A DNA stretch of 64,000 bases, taken from Ga0077555 sp050250755. Its GTDB lineage: Bacteria; Pseudomonadota; Alphaproteobacteria; Rhizobiales; Hyphomicrobiaceae. Shown here piece after piece: positions 19,679-28,341 of the stretch. The notes beneath the pieces were generated by a model. That model did no database searches. It saw only the letters and a list, made by a program, of their open reading frames with translations, and was not told the origin of the DNA. Numbering within the stretch: the stretch's first letter is position 1; each line of letters begins with the position of its first letter. Made by a program: the position numbers and the translations under genes. The DNA is taken from the NCBI GenBank assembly GCA_050250755.1, contig JBFWOB010000032.1, positions 13,238-77,237 of the forward strand, read 5' to 3'.

Positions 19679-19942
19679 TTATTTGCACGCCTTCTGGCGA
19701 GCCAAGCAATAAACGGGCACGCTGTTATCGCATTTCAACTTGATGGGCCCGGCCGCCTTTGCGCCCATGCCCTTGATCGAGTTGCCGAGCGCGGCCTTCG
19801 CCATGAACACCGCTAGGTCATGCGTGATCATGTTTGCGGATCCTCCCGCCATGACACAGCGATTTGCGGCATCTGCCGTAGGGCCGGCGTTCGCCAGCAA
19901 GACCGCAGCGATAACCGCGAATGCGCGAGCCAAGATGCTCAT
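19679..19942 (-). CDS. Small secreted protein with four cysteines
   Basis: I do not recognise this protein of 87 residues. It begins MSILARAFAVIAAVLLANAG with a likely cleavage after A-D-A, so the mature part is about 62 residues. Cysteines at 29, 71, 79 and 86 could form two disulfides in the periplasm. The mature middle contains ITHDLAVFMAKAALGNSIKG and looks helical. The ATG at 19942 has GGGAGA six bases upstream, which I prefer over the in-frame codon at 19960. A terminator-like hairpin follows, so it is probably a monocistronic gene. It is flanked by convergent and divergent genes of unrelated function. Confidence 0.75.
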   Translation of the reverse strand: MSILARAFAVIAAVLLANAGPTADAANRCVMAGGSANMITHDLAVFMAKAALGNSIKGMGAKAAGPIKLKCDNSVPVYCLARQKACK

Positions 19943-20198
19943 GTCCGTCTCCCGTCGCAAAATGCCGTGCCGCCTTCGTTATACCAAGTCGCGTCGGGGG
20001 ACTGTCACTGACGGGCGACACGTCGCGACCCAACCTCAAGATTTGCACAGCTATCGAGCAGGTGTTGCCCGAATTCCGAAGCGGTCGTTCGAACCGAACC
20101 CGGGAGACGCTTGAATATCGACACTGGATTCGAACACGACTAGATGCTTGCAAGGTGACAGTTTACCTCCATTCGCACGAAATCGACCGAGGGACTCC

Positions 20199-20624
20199 GT
20201 GACCGAGCCAACGCATCGCGTCTTCGTCTATGGAACGCTAAAGCGCGGCTTTCCAAATCACCGCTACCTGGCGGGCGCCGCTTTTCTCGGAAATGCCGTG
20301 ATGTCAGATGCCTATCCTCTGGTGGTCGGGGGGACATGGTTCACGCCTTATCTCATCCCCGAGAAAGGCGTCGGGCATCGGGTGATGGGCGAGATCTGGG
20401 ACGTCCCCGAGCATATGATGCCGTCGCTCGACCGGCTCGAGAGCGTTCATCTGCCGAACGGATACCGCCGACAGATCGCATCAGTTGTTGTAGAGGGCTC
20501 AGGCGAACAAACGGACGCGTGGGTGTATTTCCGCGAGCGGCGGCATATTCCTGTCATTCATACGGATGCCCTCAGCGATTATCAGGATCGTCGCTACAAA
20601 GCCGCCGAGGACCGCGACATTTGA
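20199..20624 (+). CDS. Gamma-glutamylcyclotransferase-like (AIG2/GGCT) protein
   Basis: A protein of 141 residues with the family signature HRVFVYGTLKRGFPNHRYL at the N-terminus and a later GEIWDVPEHMMPSLDRLE segment. GGCT-like proteins release 5-oxoproline from gamma-glutamyl amines or dipeptides; the exact substrate is not readable here. I chose the GTG at 20199, preceded by GAGGGA five bases upstream, because the conserved V-Y-G-T-L motif then sits at the usual distance from the N-terminus; a longer frame from 20148 adds unlike sequence. The gene stands alone and is convergent with the DJ-1 family gene. Confidence 0.82.
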   Translation: MTEPTHRVFVYGTLKRGFPNHRYLAGAAFLGNAVMSDAYPLVVGGTWFTPYLIPEKGVGHRVMGEIWDVPEHMMPSLDRLESVHLPNGYRRQIASVVVEGSGEQTDAWVYFRERRHIPVIHTDALSDYQDRRYKAAEDRDI

Positions 20625-20661
20625 CGCAGTCCTCCCTCTCCGCGCATCGCGACACCCGTTA

Positions 20662-21357
20662 TCATCCGAGCCGACGTGCGGCCTCCGCGACAGCCGCTTC
20701 GCGCTCGGCTTGACGCTTTGCCGCGCCGGCCTTCGCCTTGGCCACGATCGCGTCTCCGGCCCCTTCAGGTGAACCCGCATTGAACGGCGGCTGCGGATTG
20801 TACTCGATGGCGAGTTGGATGCTCTTGGCGAGGTCGGCTCCGAAGGCCTCCGCGGCGACCGTCAAGGCAAAGTCGAGCCCGGCGGTTACACCACCGCCCG
20901 TAATCACATTGCCGTCGACCACGACGCGCTCGGCGACCGGCGTTGCACCGAACGCGCGCAGCATGTCGCGGCTCATCCAGTGGGTTGCTGCGCGCTTGCC
21001 TTTCAGCAGCCCCGCAGCGCCGAGCACGAGAGCTCCAGTGCACACGCTCGTCACATAGCGTGCGCCCGCCGCCTGCCGATTGAGGAATGCCAGGGTCTCG
21101 GCATCGTTGAGCAACGCATTCATGCCGCCGCCGCCCGGTACGCAGACGAGGTCCAGGTCCGGGCACGTCTCGTAGGTCGTCGATGGCAGGATACGCATGC
21201 CGCCGTTGGCCGTGATCGGCTCGAGCGTTTTTGAAATGAGATGCACCTCGGCCCCGGGAAATTTCGTGAAGACCTCATGCGGCGCAGTCATGTCGAGCTG
21301 CGTGATTTCAGGAAAGATGAGCAGCCCGATACGGAATACCTTCGGCGGCGTCGTCAT
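20662..21357 (-). CDS. DJ-1/PfpI family protein, isonitrile hydratase-like
   Basis: A protein of 231 residues. The N-terminal FRIGLLIFPEITQLDMTAPH, the glycine-rich LVCVPGGGGMNALL, and the nucleophile elbow VTSVCTGALVLGAAGLL with Cys106 match isonitrile hydratase (InhA)-type members of the DJ-1/PfpI superfamily. Further on, ATHWMSRDMLRAFGA and GGGVTAGLDFALTVAAEAFG are also typical. The last 30 residues form an Ala/Lys-rich tail (AKAKAGAAKRQAEREAAVAE) beyond the core. Isonitrile hydration to N-formamides is known for one Pseudomonas homologue; here it is only a suggestion. The ATG at 21357 with AAAGG upstream gives the family start; a much longer frame upstream has no support. Confidence 0.85.
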   Translation of the reverse strand: MTTPPKVFRIGLLIFPEITQLDMTAPHEVFTKFPGAEVHLISKTLEPITANGGMRILPSTTYETCPDLDLVCVPGGGGMNALLNDAETLAFLNRQAAGARYVTSVCTGALVLGAAGLLKGKRAATHWMSRDMLRAFGATPVAERVVVDGNVITGGGVTAGLDFALTVAAEAFGADLAKSIQLAIEYNPQPPFNAGSPEGAGDAIVAKAKAGAAKRQAEREAAVAEAARRLG

Positions 21358-21531
21358 ATCACACCTTTCAATCGCTCGAATGTTGGCCAGCAACGCTAAA
21401 GGGAGGCCTCTTTCGCGACAAGCCAAACCTCGCGGCATCGGGCCGGCACTGCGCAGTCGCCGCGCCTTGCCTTGGGCGATCGCGTGGCTCAAAAGTAGCC
21501 GCAGAAACTCAACGACATGGATCGGAAGCAC

Positions 21532-22260
21532 ATGGCCAGCATCATCGACGTCCTGCGGCGCGAGACGCGCACACTCGTCTTCGACCAATACGGCACGGTT
21601 GTCGACATGCAGGGCGGCCTCATCGCGGCCGCGACTCCGTTTCTGAAAAAGAAGGGTTGGACCGGCGATCCCAATCAGTTCGTGACTTGGTGGCGTCGGA
21701 CCCACTTCGAGGACAGCATGATCGACGCGCTTCTCGACCGAGGACACACACCCTATCGGGAGATCGGTCATCGCGCGGTTTCACAGGTGATGGATCGAGC
21801 GCGAATCGAGCACACACAGGACGACGTGCAATGGCTCGTCTCGCAGATTGAGTCGCTGAAACCCTTCCCCGATGTCGTCGCCGCGCTGGAACGCCTGAGG
21901 CGCCGTTACAAGCTCGTGATCCTGTCGAATGGCGATCGCGACATGCTGGAAGCGGCCAAGCCGCATATCGGCTTTCCGATGGATATGACGATATCCGTGC
22001 AGGAGGCCGGCTACTTCAAACCCCACTGGAAGACCTACGCCACGGCGGAGCGCCTGATCACGGAGCGCTGGCCCGAGATTGAGCGCAGCGGGTGCCTGTT
22101 TGTCGCGAATCACGCATTCGATTGCATCGGCGCCAAATCGCACGGCTTCCGGGCCGCGTTCGTCGATCGGAGGAAGCGTCCGTACGGCCAGTCGCCCAAC
22201 CAGCCGGATCTGATCGTGGCGAACTTCAAGGAACTGGCCGAGACATTGGTTCCCGATTGA
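21532..22260 (+). CDS. Haloacid dehalogenase type II-like HAD hydrolase
   Basis: A HAD-superfamily protein of about 242 residues. Motif I is TLVFDQYGTVVD with the nucleophilic Asp18, motif II is YKLVILSNGDRDML, motif III is in GYFKPHWKTY, and motif IV is near LFVANHAFDCIGAKSHGFRA, which suits (S)-2-haloacid dehalogenase type II enzymes. Residues 25-110 form the helical cap. The substrate could be a 2-haloacid or a different small molecule; many annotated dehalogenases are untested. An in-frame ATG also occurs at 21517; I prefer 21532 because GGAAG lies just upstream of it. Confidence 0.84.
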   Translation: MASIIDVLRRETRTLVFDQYGTVVDMQGGLIAAATPFLKKKGWTGDPNQFVTWWRRTHFEDSMIDALLDRGHTPYREIGHRAVSQVMDRARIEHTQDDVQWLVSQIESLKPFPDVVAALERLRRRYKLVILSNGDRDMLEAAKPHIGFPMDMTISVQEAGYFKPHWKTYATAERLITERWPEIERSGCLFVANHAFDCIGAKSHGFRAAFVDRRKRPYGQSPNQPDLIVANFKELAETLVPD

Positions 22261-22287
22261 GCCCGCTCTGCAGCGCAGCAGGGTTTC

Positions 22288-22881
22288 TCATTCCCAAGAC
22301 ATACGCCCATCCCTCAGGACCAGTACCTTGTCCTGAGGGATCTCCAGGGACGTGACGGAAGGTCCGTCCAGGCCGAGAACAAGCCCCCGCACGACCCGGC
22401 TTACGGCTCCGTGCGAGGCAATGACGACATCGGTCTCGACCTCGCTCAACCAACCCGCCAGACGCTCCGAGAGCATGCGGTAGCTTTCACCACCCCTCGG
22501 GCACCAGTTCCATTTGTCTCGGTTGTGGCCCGCAAAGCCCTCTGGATCGGTGGTCGGCAGTTCGCGCCAAAGCTGGCCTTCCCAATGCCCGTAATGTTGC
22601 TCCTTCAAGCGATCGTCGCGACGGAAGACGTCCGGATCGAGCCCCATCGCTCTGCGTGCGATGCGCATGGTCTCGCTGGCGCGGCTGAGCGGGCTCGCGA
22701 CGTAATCCAGGGCTGCCGCTTTGCTCCCCAGCAATGCCTTCAGCCGCTCTCCGTTGCGGGAGGCTTGTGCGCGTCCTTTCGCATTCAACGGAATATCCGT
22801 CTGTCCCTGATAGCGCAGCGCCGCGTTCCAGTCCGTCTCGCCATGGCGCAAATAGTAGAGCGTGACGCCCTTTCGCAGCAT
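22288..22881 (-). CDS. Histidine phosphatase family protein
   Basis: A branch-1 histidine phosphatase of 197 residues. The catalytic histidine lies in TLYYLRHGETDWN near residue 13, followed by RYQGQTDIPLNAKGRAQA. The general acid is in LKEQHYGHWEGQLW, and the second catalytic histidine is in VVIASHGAVSRVVRG. The set resembles cobalamin/phosphoglycerate-mutase-like phosphatases (GpmB group), but the substrate cannot be read. It lies downstream of the medium-chain reductase at 22916 with a 34-base gap on the same strand, so the two may be cotranscribed. Confidence 0.87.
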   Translation of the reverse strand: MLRKGVTLYYLRHGETDWNAALRYQGQTDIPLNAKGRAQASRNGERLKALLGSKAAALDYVASPLSRASETMRIARRAMGLDPDVFRRDDRLKEQHYGHWEGQLWRELPTTDPEGFAGHNRDKWNWCPRGGESYRMLSERLAGWLSEVETDVVIASHGAVSRVVRGLVLGLDGPSVTSLEIPQDKVLVLRDGRMSWE

Positions 22882-22915
22882 GCCTATCTCCCTAGCTCGA
22901 CATCCGATCGCCGCC

Positions 22916-23923
22916 TCAGATCTTCAGCACGAGCTTACCGTTGTTGCCACCCGAGTAGAGAAGGTTCAGCGTTTCCACAAACGCACTGAGGCCACCCTCG
23001 CGTACGTCCTCGCGAATTTTCAGCTTGCCTTGCGCATGCCATCCGCCAAGGTCGGCAATCGCATCGCGGATGCGGGGCGCCCAGTCGGTGACGATCAGGC
23101 CTTGCACCCGCAGGCGTTGTGTCAGGATGGCGCGAAAGGACTTTGGTCCCGCCACAGCTCCCGACGCATTGTAGCCCGAGATCATGCCGCAAAGCGCAAC
23201 GCGGCCAAAGACGTTCATTTGCGGCAGGATGGTATCGAGGATCTCGCCGCCGACGTTCTCGAAATTGACATCGATGCCGTCTGGGCACGCCGCCTTCAAC
23301 TGCGCGCCCAGGTTGCCGGCCTTATAGTCGATGCAGTCGTCGAACCCGAGCACGTCCTTGACATAGGCGCATTTCTCCGGCCCACCCGCTATGCCGACCG
23401 CGCGACACCCCTTGATCTTCGCGATCTGGCCGACGACCGAGCCAACCGCGCCGGAAGCGGCGGAAACAACAACGGTCTCGCCAGCCTTCGGCTGGCCGAC
23501 TTCGAGCAGGCCGAAGTAAGCGGTCCAACCGGGCATGCCGAGGCCACCGACCCAACGCTCGAGTGGCGCTTTCGCCGTGTCGACCTTGATGACGCGCCCG
23601 CGGCCCTTCACCACCGCGTACTGCTGGACGCCCAGGACGCTCTGCACGGCATCGCCCGGCTTGAAATCGGGGTGACGGGAGACATCGACGTAGCCTGCCG
23701 CATACGCCCGCATCACCTCTCCAACGCCGACCGGCGGCATATACGAGCGCGTATCGTTGACCCAACCGCGCATCGCGGGATCGAGCGAGACATAGGCAAT
23801 TTTCACACGGATCTCGCCGTCGCCCGGCTCTTCGAGCGGAATTTCGCGCATGGCGAAACAATCGGGTGTAAGCGGCCCGGGAGGCGGGCGTTTGACGAGT
23901 ATGATCTGGCGATTGAGCGGCAT
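22916..23923 (-). CDS. NADP-dependent medium-chain oxidoreductase (CurA/leukotriene B4 reductase-like)
   Basis: A zinc-independent medium-chain reductase of 335 residues. It begins MPLNRQIILVKRPPPGPLTP, has the GroES-like part with SLDPAMRGWVNDTRSYMPPV, and the Rossmann motif TVVVSAASGAVGSVVGQIAK. The segments VDVSRHPDFKPGDAVQSVLG and CPDGIDVNFENVGGEILDTI are typical of the prostaglandin reductase/CurA group, which reduces activated double bonds of enones or alkenals with NADPH. It follows aapM by 70 bases on the same strand and may receive read-through, although the functions look unrelated. Confidence 0.88.
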   Translation of the reverse strand: MPLNRQIILVKRPPPGPLTPDCFAMREIPLEEPGDGEIRVKIAYVSLDPAMRGWVNDTRSYMPPVGVGEVMRAYAAGYVDVSRHPDFKPGDAVQSVLGVQQYAVVKGRGRVIKVDTAKAPLERWVGGLGMPGWTAYFGLLEVGQPKAGETVVVSAASGAVGSVVGQIAKIKGCRAVGIAGGPEKCAYVKDVLGFDDCIDYKAGNLGAQLKAACPDGIDVNFENVGGEILDTILPQMNVFGRVALCGMISGYNASGAVAGPKSFRAILTQRLRVQGLIVTDWAPRIRDAIADLGGWHAQGKLKIREDVREGGLSAFVETLNLLYSGGNNGKLVLKI

Positions 23924-23993
23924 CGGCGAAGCTCCGGCGGCGGGCCTTGGAGACTAGGTGGGCCTGCCGACTTTCGCAATCCGGACCACACCG

Positions 23994-25118
23994 TTAACGT
24001 CGTTCGCCCACCGAGAGACGCTTCTCCAACCAAGCCGAGTAGCGCGAAATCGAGAAGCAGATAATCCAGAAGACCATCGCCGCGAAGGCATAGCCCGTCA
24101 TCGCGGTATTCGGCGCGAACCATTTCGCATCTGTAAGGCCCGCCTGCACGATGCCCAGCAGGTCGAAGATACCGATGATGAGGACGAGGCTCGTATCTTT
24201 GGCGAGGCCGACGAAGTTATTGACGATGCCGGGGACGACCAGCTTCAGGGCCTGGGGCAGAATAATGAGCCCCATCTTTTGAGCGAACGACAGCCCGAGG
24301 CTATCGGCTGCCTCATACTGGCCACGCGGAATCGCCTGCAGGCCGCCGCGGATCGTCTCGGCCATGTATGCGCCGGAGAACAGCGTCACGCCGATCAGCG
24401 CGCGAAGCAGCTTGTCGAAGGACACGCCCTCCGGAAGAAACAGCGGCAGCATCACCGACGACATGAAGAGGATAGTGATCAGCGGCACGGAGCGCACCAC
24501 CTCGATGAAGAATATCGAGGCCCATCGGGCGATCGGCATGGCCGACCGGCGCCCCAGCGCGAGGACAATTCCGACGGGGAATGATCCGGCAATACCGACC
24601 GTCGCAACGATCAGCGTCACCATCAGGCCACCCCAATATTCCGTCGGGACCCTGGGCAGGCCGAAAACGCTGCCGTAGAGCAGAGCCCAGGCAACGATCG
24701 GCAGCACGATCACGCCGAACAACCCGAGCCACTTTTTTCCAGGGACGGCCGGGATCATCAGCCCGGCAAGCGTGACGGCCGTCAGGACGTACGTCAGAAG
24801 AACTCGCCAGCGTTCGGCGTCGGGGTAACGGCCGAACATGAACTGGCCGAACTTCGCCGAGACGAACGGCCAGCAGGCACCTGCATCAGCCACGCGGCAG
24901 GCCGCGCCGTCTGCGCCGGTCCAGACGGCAGAGAAAACGGTCCATTCGAGCACCGCGGACAGCACGCGCCATGCGATCCAGAGACCGAGGATCGTCAATA
25001 CCGAGTTGCCCCAGGACGAGAACAAATTTTTGGAGAGCCAGCCGACGACGCCCACTTCGCTGGCTGGCGGCGCCAAGTAGGGCGAGGGCGTGCGTGCGGT
25101 GGAGGATTCAGCGGCCAT
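23994..25118 (-). CDS. aapM: General L-amino acid ABC transporter permease AapM
   Basis: Inner-membrane permease of the polar amino acid transporter (HisM/GlnP family), 374 residues, longer than a standard permease because of the N-terminal extension typical of AapM/BztC proteins. The permease signature is near the C-terminus: GQYEAADSLGLSFAQKMGLI and ILPQALKLVVPGIVNNFVGL. The middle has EYWGGLMVTLIVATVGIAGS. The N-terminus (residues 1-30) is polar and cytoplasmic, followed by a first hydrophobic span. The gene starts four bases after the aapQ stop, so the two permeases are coupled. It is the last gene of the aapP-J-Q-M group. Confidence 0.92.
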   Translation of the reverse strand: MAAESSTARTPSPYLAPPASEVGVVGWLSKNLFSSWGNSVLTILGLWIAWRVLSAVLEWTVFSAVWTGADGAACRVADAGACWPFVSAKFGQFMFGRYPDAERWRVLLTYVLTAVTLAGLMIPAVPGKKWLGLFGVIVLPIVAWALLYGSVFGLPRVPTEYWGGLMVTLIVATVGIAGSFPVGIVLALGRRSAMPIARWASIFFIEVVRSVPLITILFMSSVMLPLFLPEGVSFDKLLRALIGVTLFSGAYMAETIRGGLQAIPRGQYEAADSLGLSFAQKMGLIILPQALKLVVPGIVNNFVGLAKDTSLVLIIGIFDLLGIVQAGLTDAKWFAPNTAMTGYAFAAMVFWIICFSISRYSAWLEKRLSVGERR

Positions 25119-25122
25119 AGCT

Positions 25123-26325
25123 CTACCTCTCCACCAGCTTCACGCGTGCGTTGAACCAGTTCATGAACGCCGAGGTCGCGAGCGAAAGTGTCAGGTAGAC
25201 GAGCATCGTGATGGAGATCACCTCGATCGCCTGGCCTGTCTGGTTCAAGACCGTGCCGGCAAAGACGCTGACCAGATCCGGATATGCGATGGCGACGCCG
25301 AGCGAAGAATTCTTTGTCAGGTTGAGATAGTTCGATGTCAGCGGTGGGATGATGATGCGCATAGCCTGCGGAATGACGACCAATCTGAGCGTCTGGTTGT
25401 TCGTCAGCCCCAACGCGCGCGCTGCCTCCTTTTGGCCGGTGCTTACGCCCTGGATGCCAGACCGCACGATCTCCGCGATGAACGCGCCCGTATAGAACAC
25501 GAGGCCCGCGAGAAGGGCGATGAACTCTGGCAATACGACGAAGCCGCCCGAGTAATTGAACCCCCTCAGCTCGGGAAATTCGAAGGTGACGGGGAGGCCG
25601 ATTGCTACTGCGGCCAGCAGCGGCACGCCAACGATCAGCGCAAGGCTCGCCCAGAGCACGGGGAATTGCCGCCCGGTCAGTCGCCAGCGACGTCTTGCCC
25701 AGATCCGGAGCAATACTGCCGCCGCGATGCCGATCGCCAATGGACCGAGCGCGCCCGCCGCATCCTGTTGCAGGACTGGCGACGGCAGCGAAAGCCCACG
25801 ATTATTGAGGATCGCACCGCCCGGAAGGCTCCAGCTCTGCCGCGGAGGCGGAAGCTGCGGCAGCAGGGCGAAGTACCAGACGAAGAGTTGCAGGAGCAGC
25901 GGAACGTTGCGCGCGACCTCGACGTAGACGGTCGCCAGCCGTGCGATCAGCCAGTTGCTGGACAGCCGCGCGATACCCATGACAAAGCCGACGATCGTCG
26001 CAAAAACGATGCCGACCGCCGACACCAGGAGCGTGTTCAGCAGACCGACCCAGAAAGCGCGCCCATATGTCGACGTGGCACCGTACGGGATGAGCGACTG
26101 CGAAATGTCGAAGCCAGAGGTGATGCCCCAGAACCCAAAGCCGGACGCGATATTCTGCCTTTGCAGATTGGCGATCGCGTTCGAGGCAGCGGTCCAGAAA
26201 AACCAACCGAGCAGCACCACGATGATGATCTGCCCGAGCACCTGGCGACCTTCGCGCCGATGGAGCCAGGCCCAAACCGATGGTGCGTTGGCCGCCCGGC
26301 GTCGACCGGCCTCTGCAATCGCCAT
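25123..26325 (-). CDS. aapQ: General L-amino acid ABC transporter permease AapQ
   Basis: A permease of 400 residues pairing with AapM. The conserved EAA-like loop is GQKEAARALGLTNNQTLRLV, followed by VIPQAMRIIIPPLTSNYLNL. The N-terminal part has one span (VLGQIIIVVLLGWFFWTAAS), and the first periplasmic loop contains SGFDISQSLIPYGATSTYGR, usual in AapQ/BztB. A large extra cytoplasmic or periplasmic segment around residues 180-260 separates the membrane clusters, also as in the family. It lies 85 bases after aapJ, with a stable hairpin between, and four bases before aapM. Confidence 0.92.
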   Translation of the reverse strand: MAIAEAGRRRAANAPSVWAWLHRREGRQVLGQIIIVVLLGWFFWTAASNAIANLQRQNIASGFGFWGITSGFDISQSLIPYGATSTYGRAFWVGLLNTLLVSAVGIVFATIVGFVMGIARLSSNWLIARLATVYVEVARNVPLLLQLFVWYFALLPQLPPPRQSWSLPGGAILNNRGLSLPSPVLQQDAAGALGPLAIGIAAAVLLRIWARRRWRLTGRQFPVLWASLALIVGVPLLAAVAIGLPVTFEFPELRGFNYSGGFVVLPEFIALLAGLVFYTGAFIAEIVRSGIQGVSTGQKEAARALGLTNNQTLRLVVIPQAMRIIIPPLTSNYLNLTKNSSLGVAIAYPDLVSVFAGTVLNQTGQAIEVISITMLVYLTLSLATSAFMNWFNARVKLVER

Positions 26326-26374
26326 GTGACTTGCTCCCGCTGGTCACCCCGTCTCGTGCAATGGTTTGCCAAGA

Positions 26375-26398
26375 CACCGGCAGGAGAGCCAGCCGGTG
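26375..26398 (-). other. Intercistronic hairpin between aapJ and aapQ
   Basis: CACCGGC and GCCGGTG form a perfect 7-base-pair stem with a 10-base loop, 12-36 bases downstream of the aapJ stop. No T-run follows on the minus strand. Such hairpins between a binding-protein gene and permease genes commonly stabilise the upstream message and lower downstream expression; that role is inferred. Confidence 0.5.
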
Positions 26399-26410
26399 CC
26401 TTGCGCATGG

Positions 26411-27436
26411 TCAGCGGACGGGCGGAGCGTACTGGATGCCGCCCTTCGACCACAAATTGTTCACGCCGCGCGCGATCTTGAGCGGCGTATCCGGACCTAC
26501 GTTGCGGTCATAGATTTCGGCATAGTTTCCTACGCCCTTGACGATCTTCACGACCCAGTCGTTGTCGAGTCCGATCGCCTTGCCGAATTCGCCCTCGGTA
26601 CCGAGCAATCTCCGCACCTCGGGGTTCGTAGACTTCACCATCTCATCGACGTTCTTCTGATTGACGCCAAGCTCCTCGGCGTTGAGCAGCGCGTAGTAGA
26701 TCCATTTGGCCAGCGAGAACCACTGGAAGTCGCCCTGACGCACGGATGGGCCGAGCGGCTCCTTCGAGATGATCTCGGGGAGCACGATATGGTCGTCTGG
26801 GTTCTTGAGGCGCAGGCGCTGAGAGTAGAGGCCCGACTGGTCGGTGGTGTAGACGTCGCAACGACCCGCCTCATAGGCAGCGTTGACCTCGTCCGCCTTC
26901 TCGAAAACGACCGGCTTGTAGGTCATATTGTTCTGGCGGAAGTAGTCGGCGAGATTGAGTTCTGTCGTGGTGCCGGTCTGCACGCAAACAGAAGCGCCAT
27001 TCAGCTCCTTCGCGGATTTGACGCTGAGCTTTTTCGGCACCATGAAACCCTGGCCGTCGTAGTAGGTGATCCCCACGAACGCCAGACCCATGGACGTATC
27101 CCGACTCATGCTCCAGGTCGTATTGCGCGAAAGCACATCGACTTCACCGGATTGAAGCGCCGTGAAACGTTCCTTGGCGGTCAGCGGCTTGAACGAGACC
27201 TTGTTTGGGTCACCGAAGATGGCCGATGCCATGGCGCGACAGTAATCGACGTCCAGGCCTTTCCAGTTGCCTTTGTCGTCCGGGAAAGAAAACCCCGGTA
27301 CTCCGGGGGAGACACCACAGATGAGGCTGCCACGGTTCTTGACCGTGTCGAACGTCTTTTGCTGGGCCTCAGCAGCGCTTGCCAGGACGAGCAGGCCCAA
27401 CACGCCTGCGAGCCCTATTCCGATGAAGCGTCTCAT
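26411..27436 (-). CDS. aapJ: General L-amino acid ABC transporter substrate-binding protein AapJ
   Basis: A periplasmic solute-binding protein of 341 residues. It starts MRRFIGIGLAGVLGLLVLAS with a signal peptide cleaved near A-E-A-Q. The mature part has TFDTVKNRGSLICGVSPGVP, GFSFPDDKGNWKGLDVDYCR, AMASAIFGDPNKVSFKPLTA and LNGASVCVQTGTTTELNLAD, all characteristic of AapJ/BztA. It delivers a broad range of L-amino acids to AapQM. The ATG at 27436 with GGGAGA nine bases upstream is the correct start; the frame is open further upstream without coding features. It lies between aapP and aapQ, an order unlike the usual aapJ-Q-M-P. Confidence 0.94.
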   Translation of the reverse strand: MRRFIGIGLAGVLGLLVLASAAEAQQKTFDTVKNRGSLICGVSPGVPGFSFPDDKGNWKGLDVDYCRAMASAIFGDPNKVSFKPLTAKERFTALQSGEVDVLSRNTTWSMSRDTSMGLAFVGITYYDGQGFMVPKKLSVKSAKELNGASVCVQTGTTTELNLADYFRQNNMTYKPVVFEKADEVNAAYEAGRCDVYTTDQSGLYSQRLRLKNPDDHIVLPEIISKEPLGPSVRQGDFQWFSLAKWIYYALLNAEELGVNQKNVDEMVKSTNPEVRRLLGTEGEFGKAIGLDNDWVVKIVKGVGNYAEIYDRNVGPDTPLKIARGVNNLWSKGGIQYAPPVR

Positions 27437-27555
27437 AATGTTTGCTCTCCCTTTCCGTAACTCGACAACCACGTGCGCCACGATTGCACTCTGCTGCTCC
27501 ATTCCGATGACCCGCGTCACCCGTCCTCGTTGCCCCGAAGCGCAAAACACTCGTT

Positions 27556-28341
27556 TCAGTGATTGAGGATCTGCGACAGGAAGAGTTTCGTGCGCTCCTC
27601 CCTCGGGTTGGTGAAGAAGGTCGACGGTGCGCCTTGCTCGACGATCTCGCCTCGATCCATGAAGATGACGCGGTCAGCCACAGACCGCGCAAAACCCATC
27701 TCGTGGGTGACGCAGATCATCGTCATGCCGGAGCGCGCCAACTCGATCATGACGTCGAGCACCTCCTTGATCATCTCGGGATCGAGGGCCGACGTTGGCT
27801 CGTCGAACAGCATGATGCGCGGGCTCATGCACAAAGAGCGCGCGATGGCGACGCGCTGCTGTTGGCCGCCAGAGAGCTGGCCAGGGTATTTCTGTGATTG
27901 CTCCGGTATGCGCACACGGGTGAGGTATTGCATTGCGACGCGCTCGGCGTCTGCCCGTGGCATCTTCTTCACCCAGGTCGGCGCGAGGCAAAGGTTGTCC
28001 AGCACCGTCAAATGGGGAAACAAGTTGAACGACTGGAACACCATGCCGACCTCGGAACGGATCTTGTCGATGTTCCGCAGATCGCTGGTCAGCTCCGTGC
28101 CGTCGACAATGATCTTGCCGCGCTGGTGTTCCTCGAGGCGGTTGATGCAGCGAATGAGCGTGGATTTGCCGGAGCCGGATGGTCCGCAGATGACGATCTT
28201 TTCGCCCTCGGCCACGGACAAATTGATATCTCTCAGGACGTGAAACTCGCCATACCACTTATGCACACCGATCATGTCGATGGCCGGGCGTTGGTCTCTT
28301 TGTCGCGCTACCTCAGCCTGCGAATGGCCGACAGTTTGCAT
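27556..28341 (-). CDS. aapP: General L-amino acid ABC transporter ATP-binding protein AapP
   Basis: The ATPase of the amino acid importer, 261 residues. Walker A is GPSGSGKST, the signature is LSGGQQQRVAIARSLC, Walker B is IMLFDEPTSALDPE, and the switch histidine is in CVTHEMGFARSVADR. The segment MIGVHKWYGEFHVLRDINL is typical of polar amino acid transporters. It heads the local group aapP-J-Q-M and is separated from the aapJ start by 119 bases, enough for a second promoter before aapJ. Upstream, ACTAA-N5-TTAGT (about 28418-28432) could be an operator. Confidence 0.92.
   Translation of the reverse strand: MQTVGHSQAEVARQRDQRPAIDMIGVHKWYGEFHVLRDINLSVAEGEKIVICGPSGSGKSTLIRCINRLEEHQRGKIIVDGTELTSDLRNIDKIRSEVGMVFQSFNLFPHLTVLDNLCLAPTWVKKMPRADAERVAMQYLTRVRIPEQSQKYPGQLSGGQQQRVAIARSLCMSPRIMLFDEPTSALDPEMIKEVLDVMIELARSGMTMICVTHEMGFARSVADRVIFMDRGEIVEQGAPSTFFTNPREERTKLFLSQILNH

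Noticed and set aside
20118..20160. A sequence with GATTCGAACA resembling the T-loop of a tRNA on the minus strand
   Set aside because: The acceptor and anticodon stems could not be built around it.
23938..23969. An imperfect 9-base inverted repeat after aapM considered as a terminator
   Set aside because: A mismatch, a 14-base loop and no T-run on the minus strand; too weak to call.
22862..24064. A 400-codon plus-strand open frame opposite the reductase gene
   Set aside because: Antisense to a clear medium-chain reductase, with no motif and shadow-like composition.
25090..26481. A 463-codon plus-strand open frame opposite aapQ
   Set aside because: Arg/Asp/Gln-rich shadow of a permease gene; no domain recognised.
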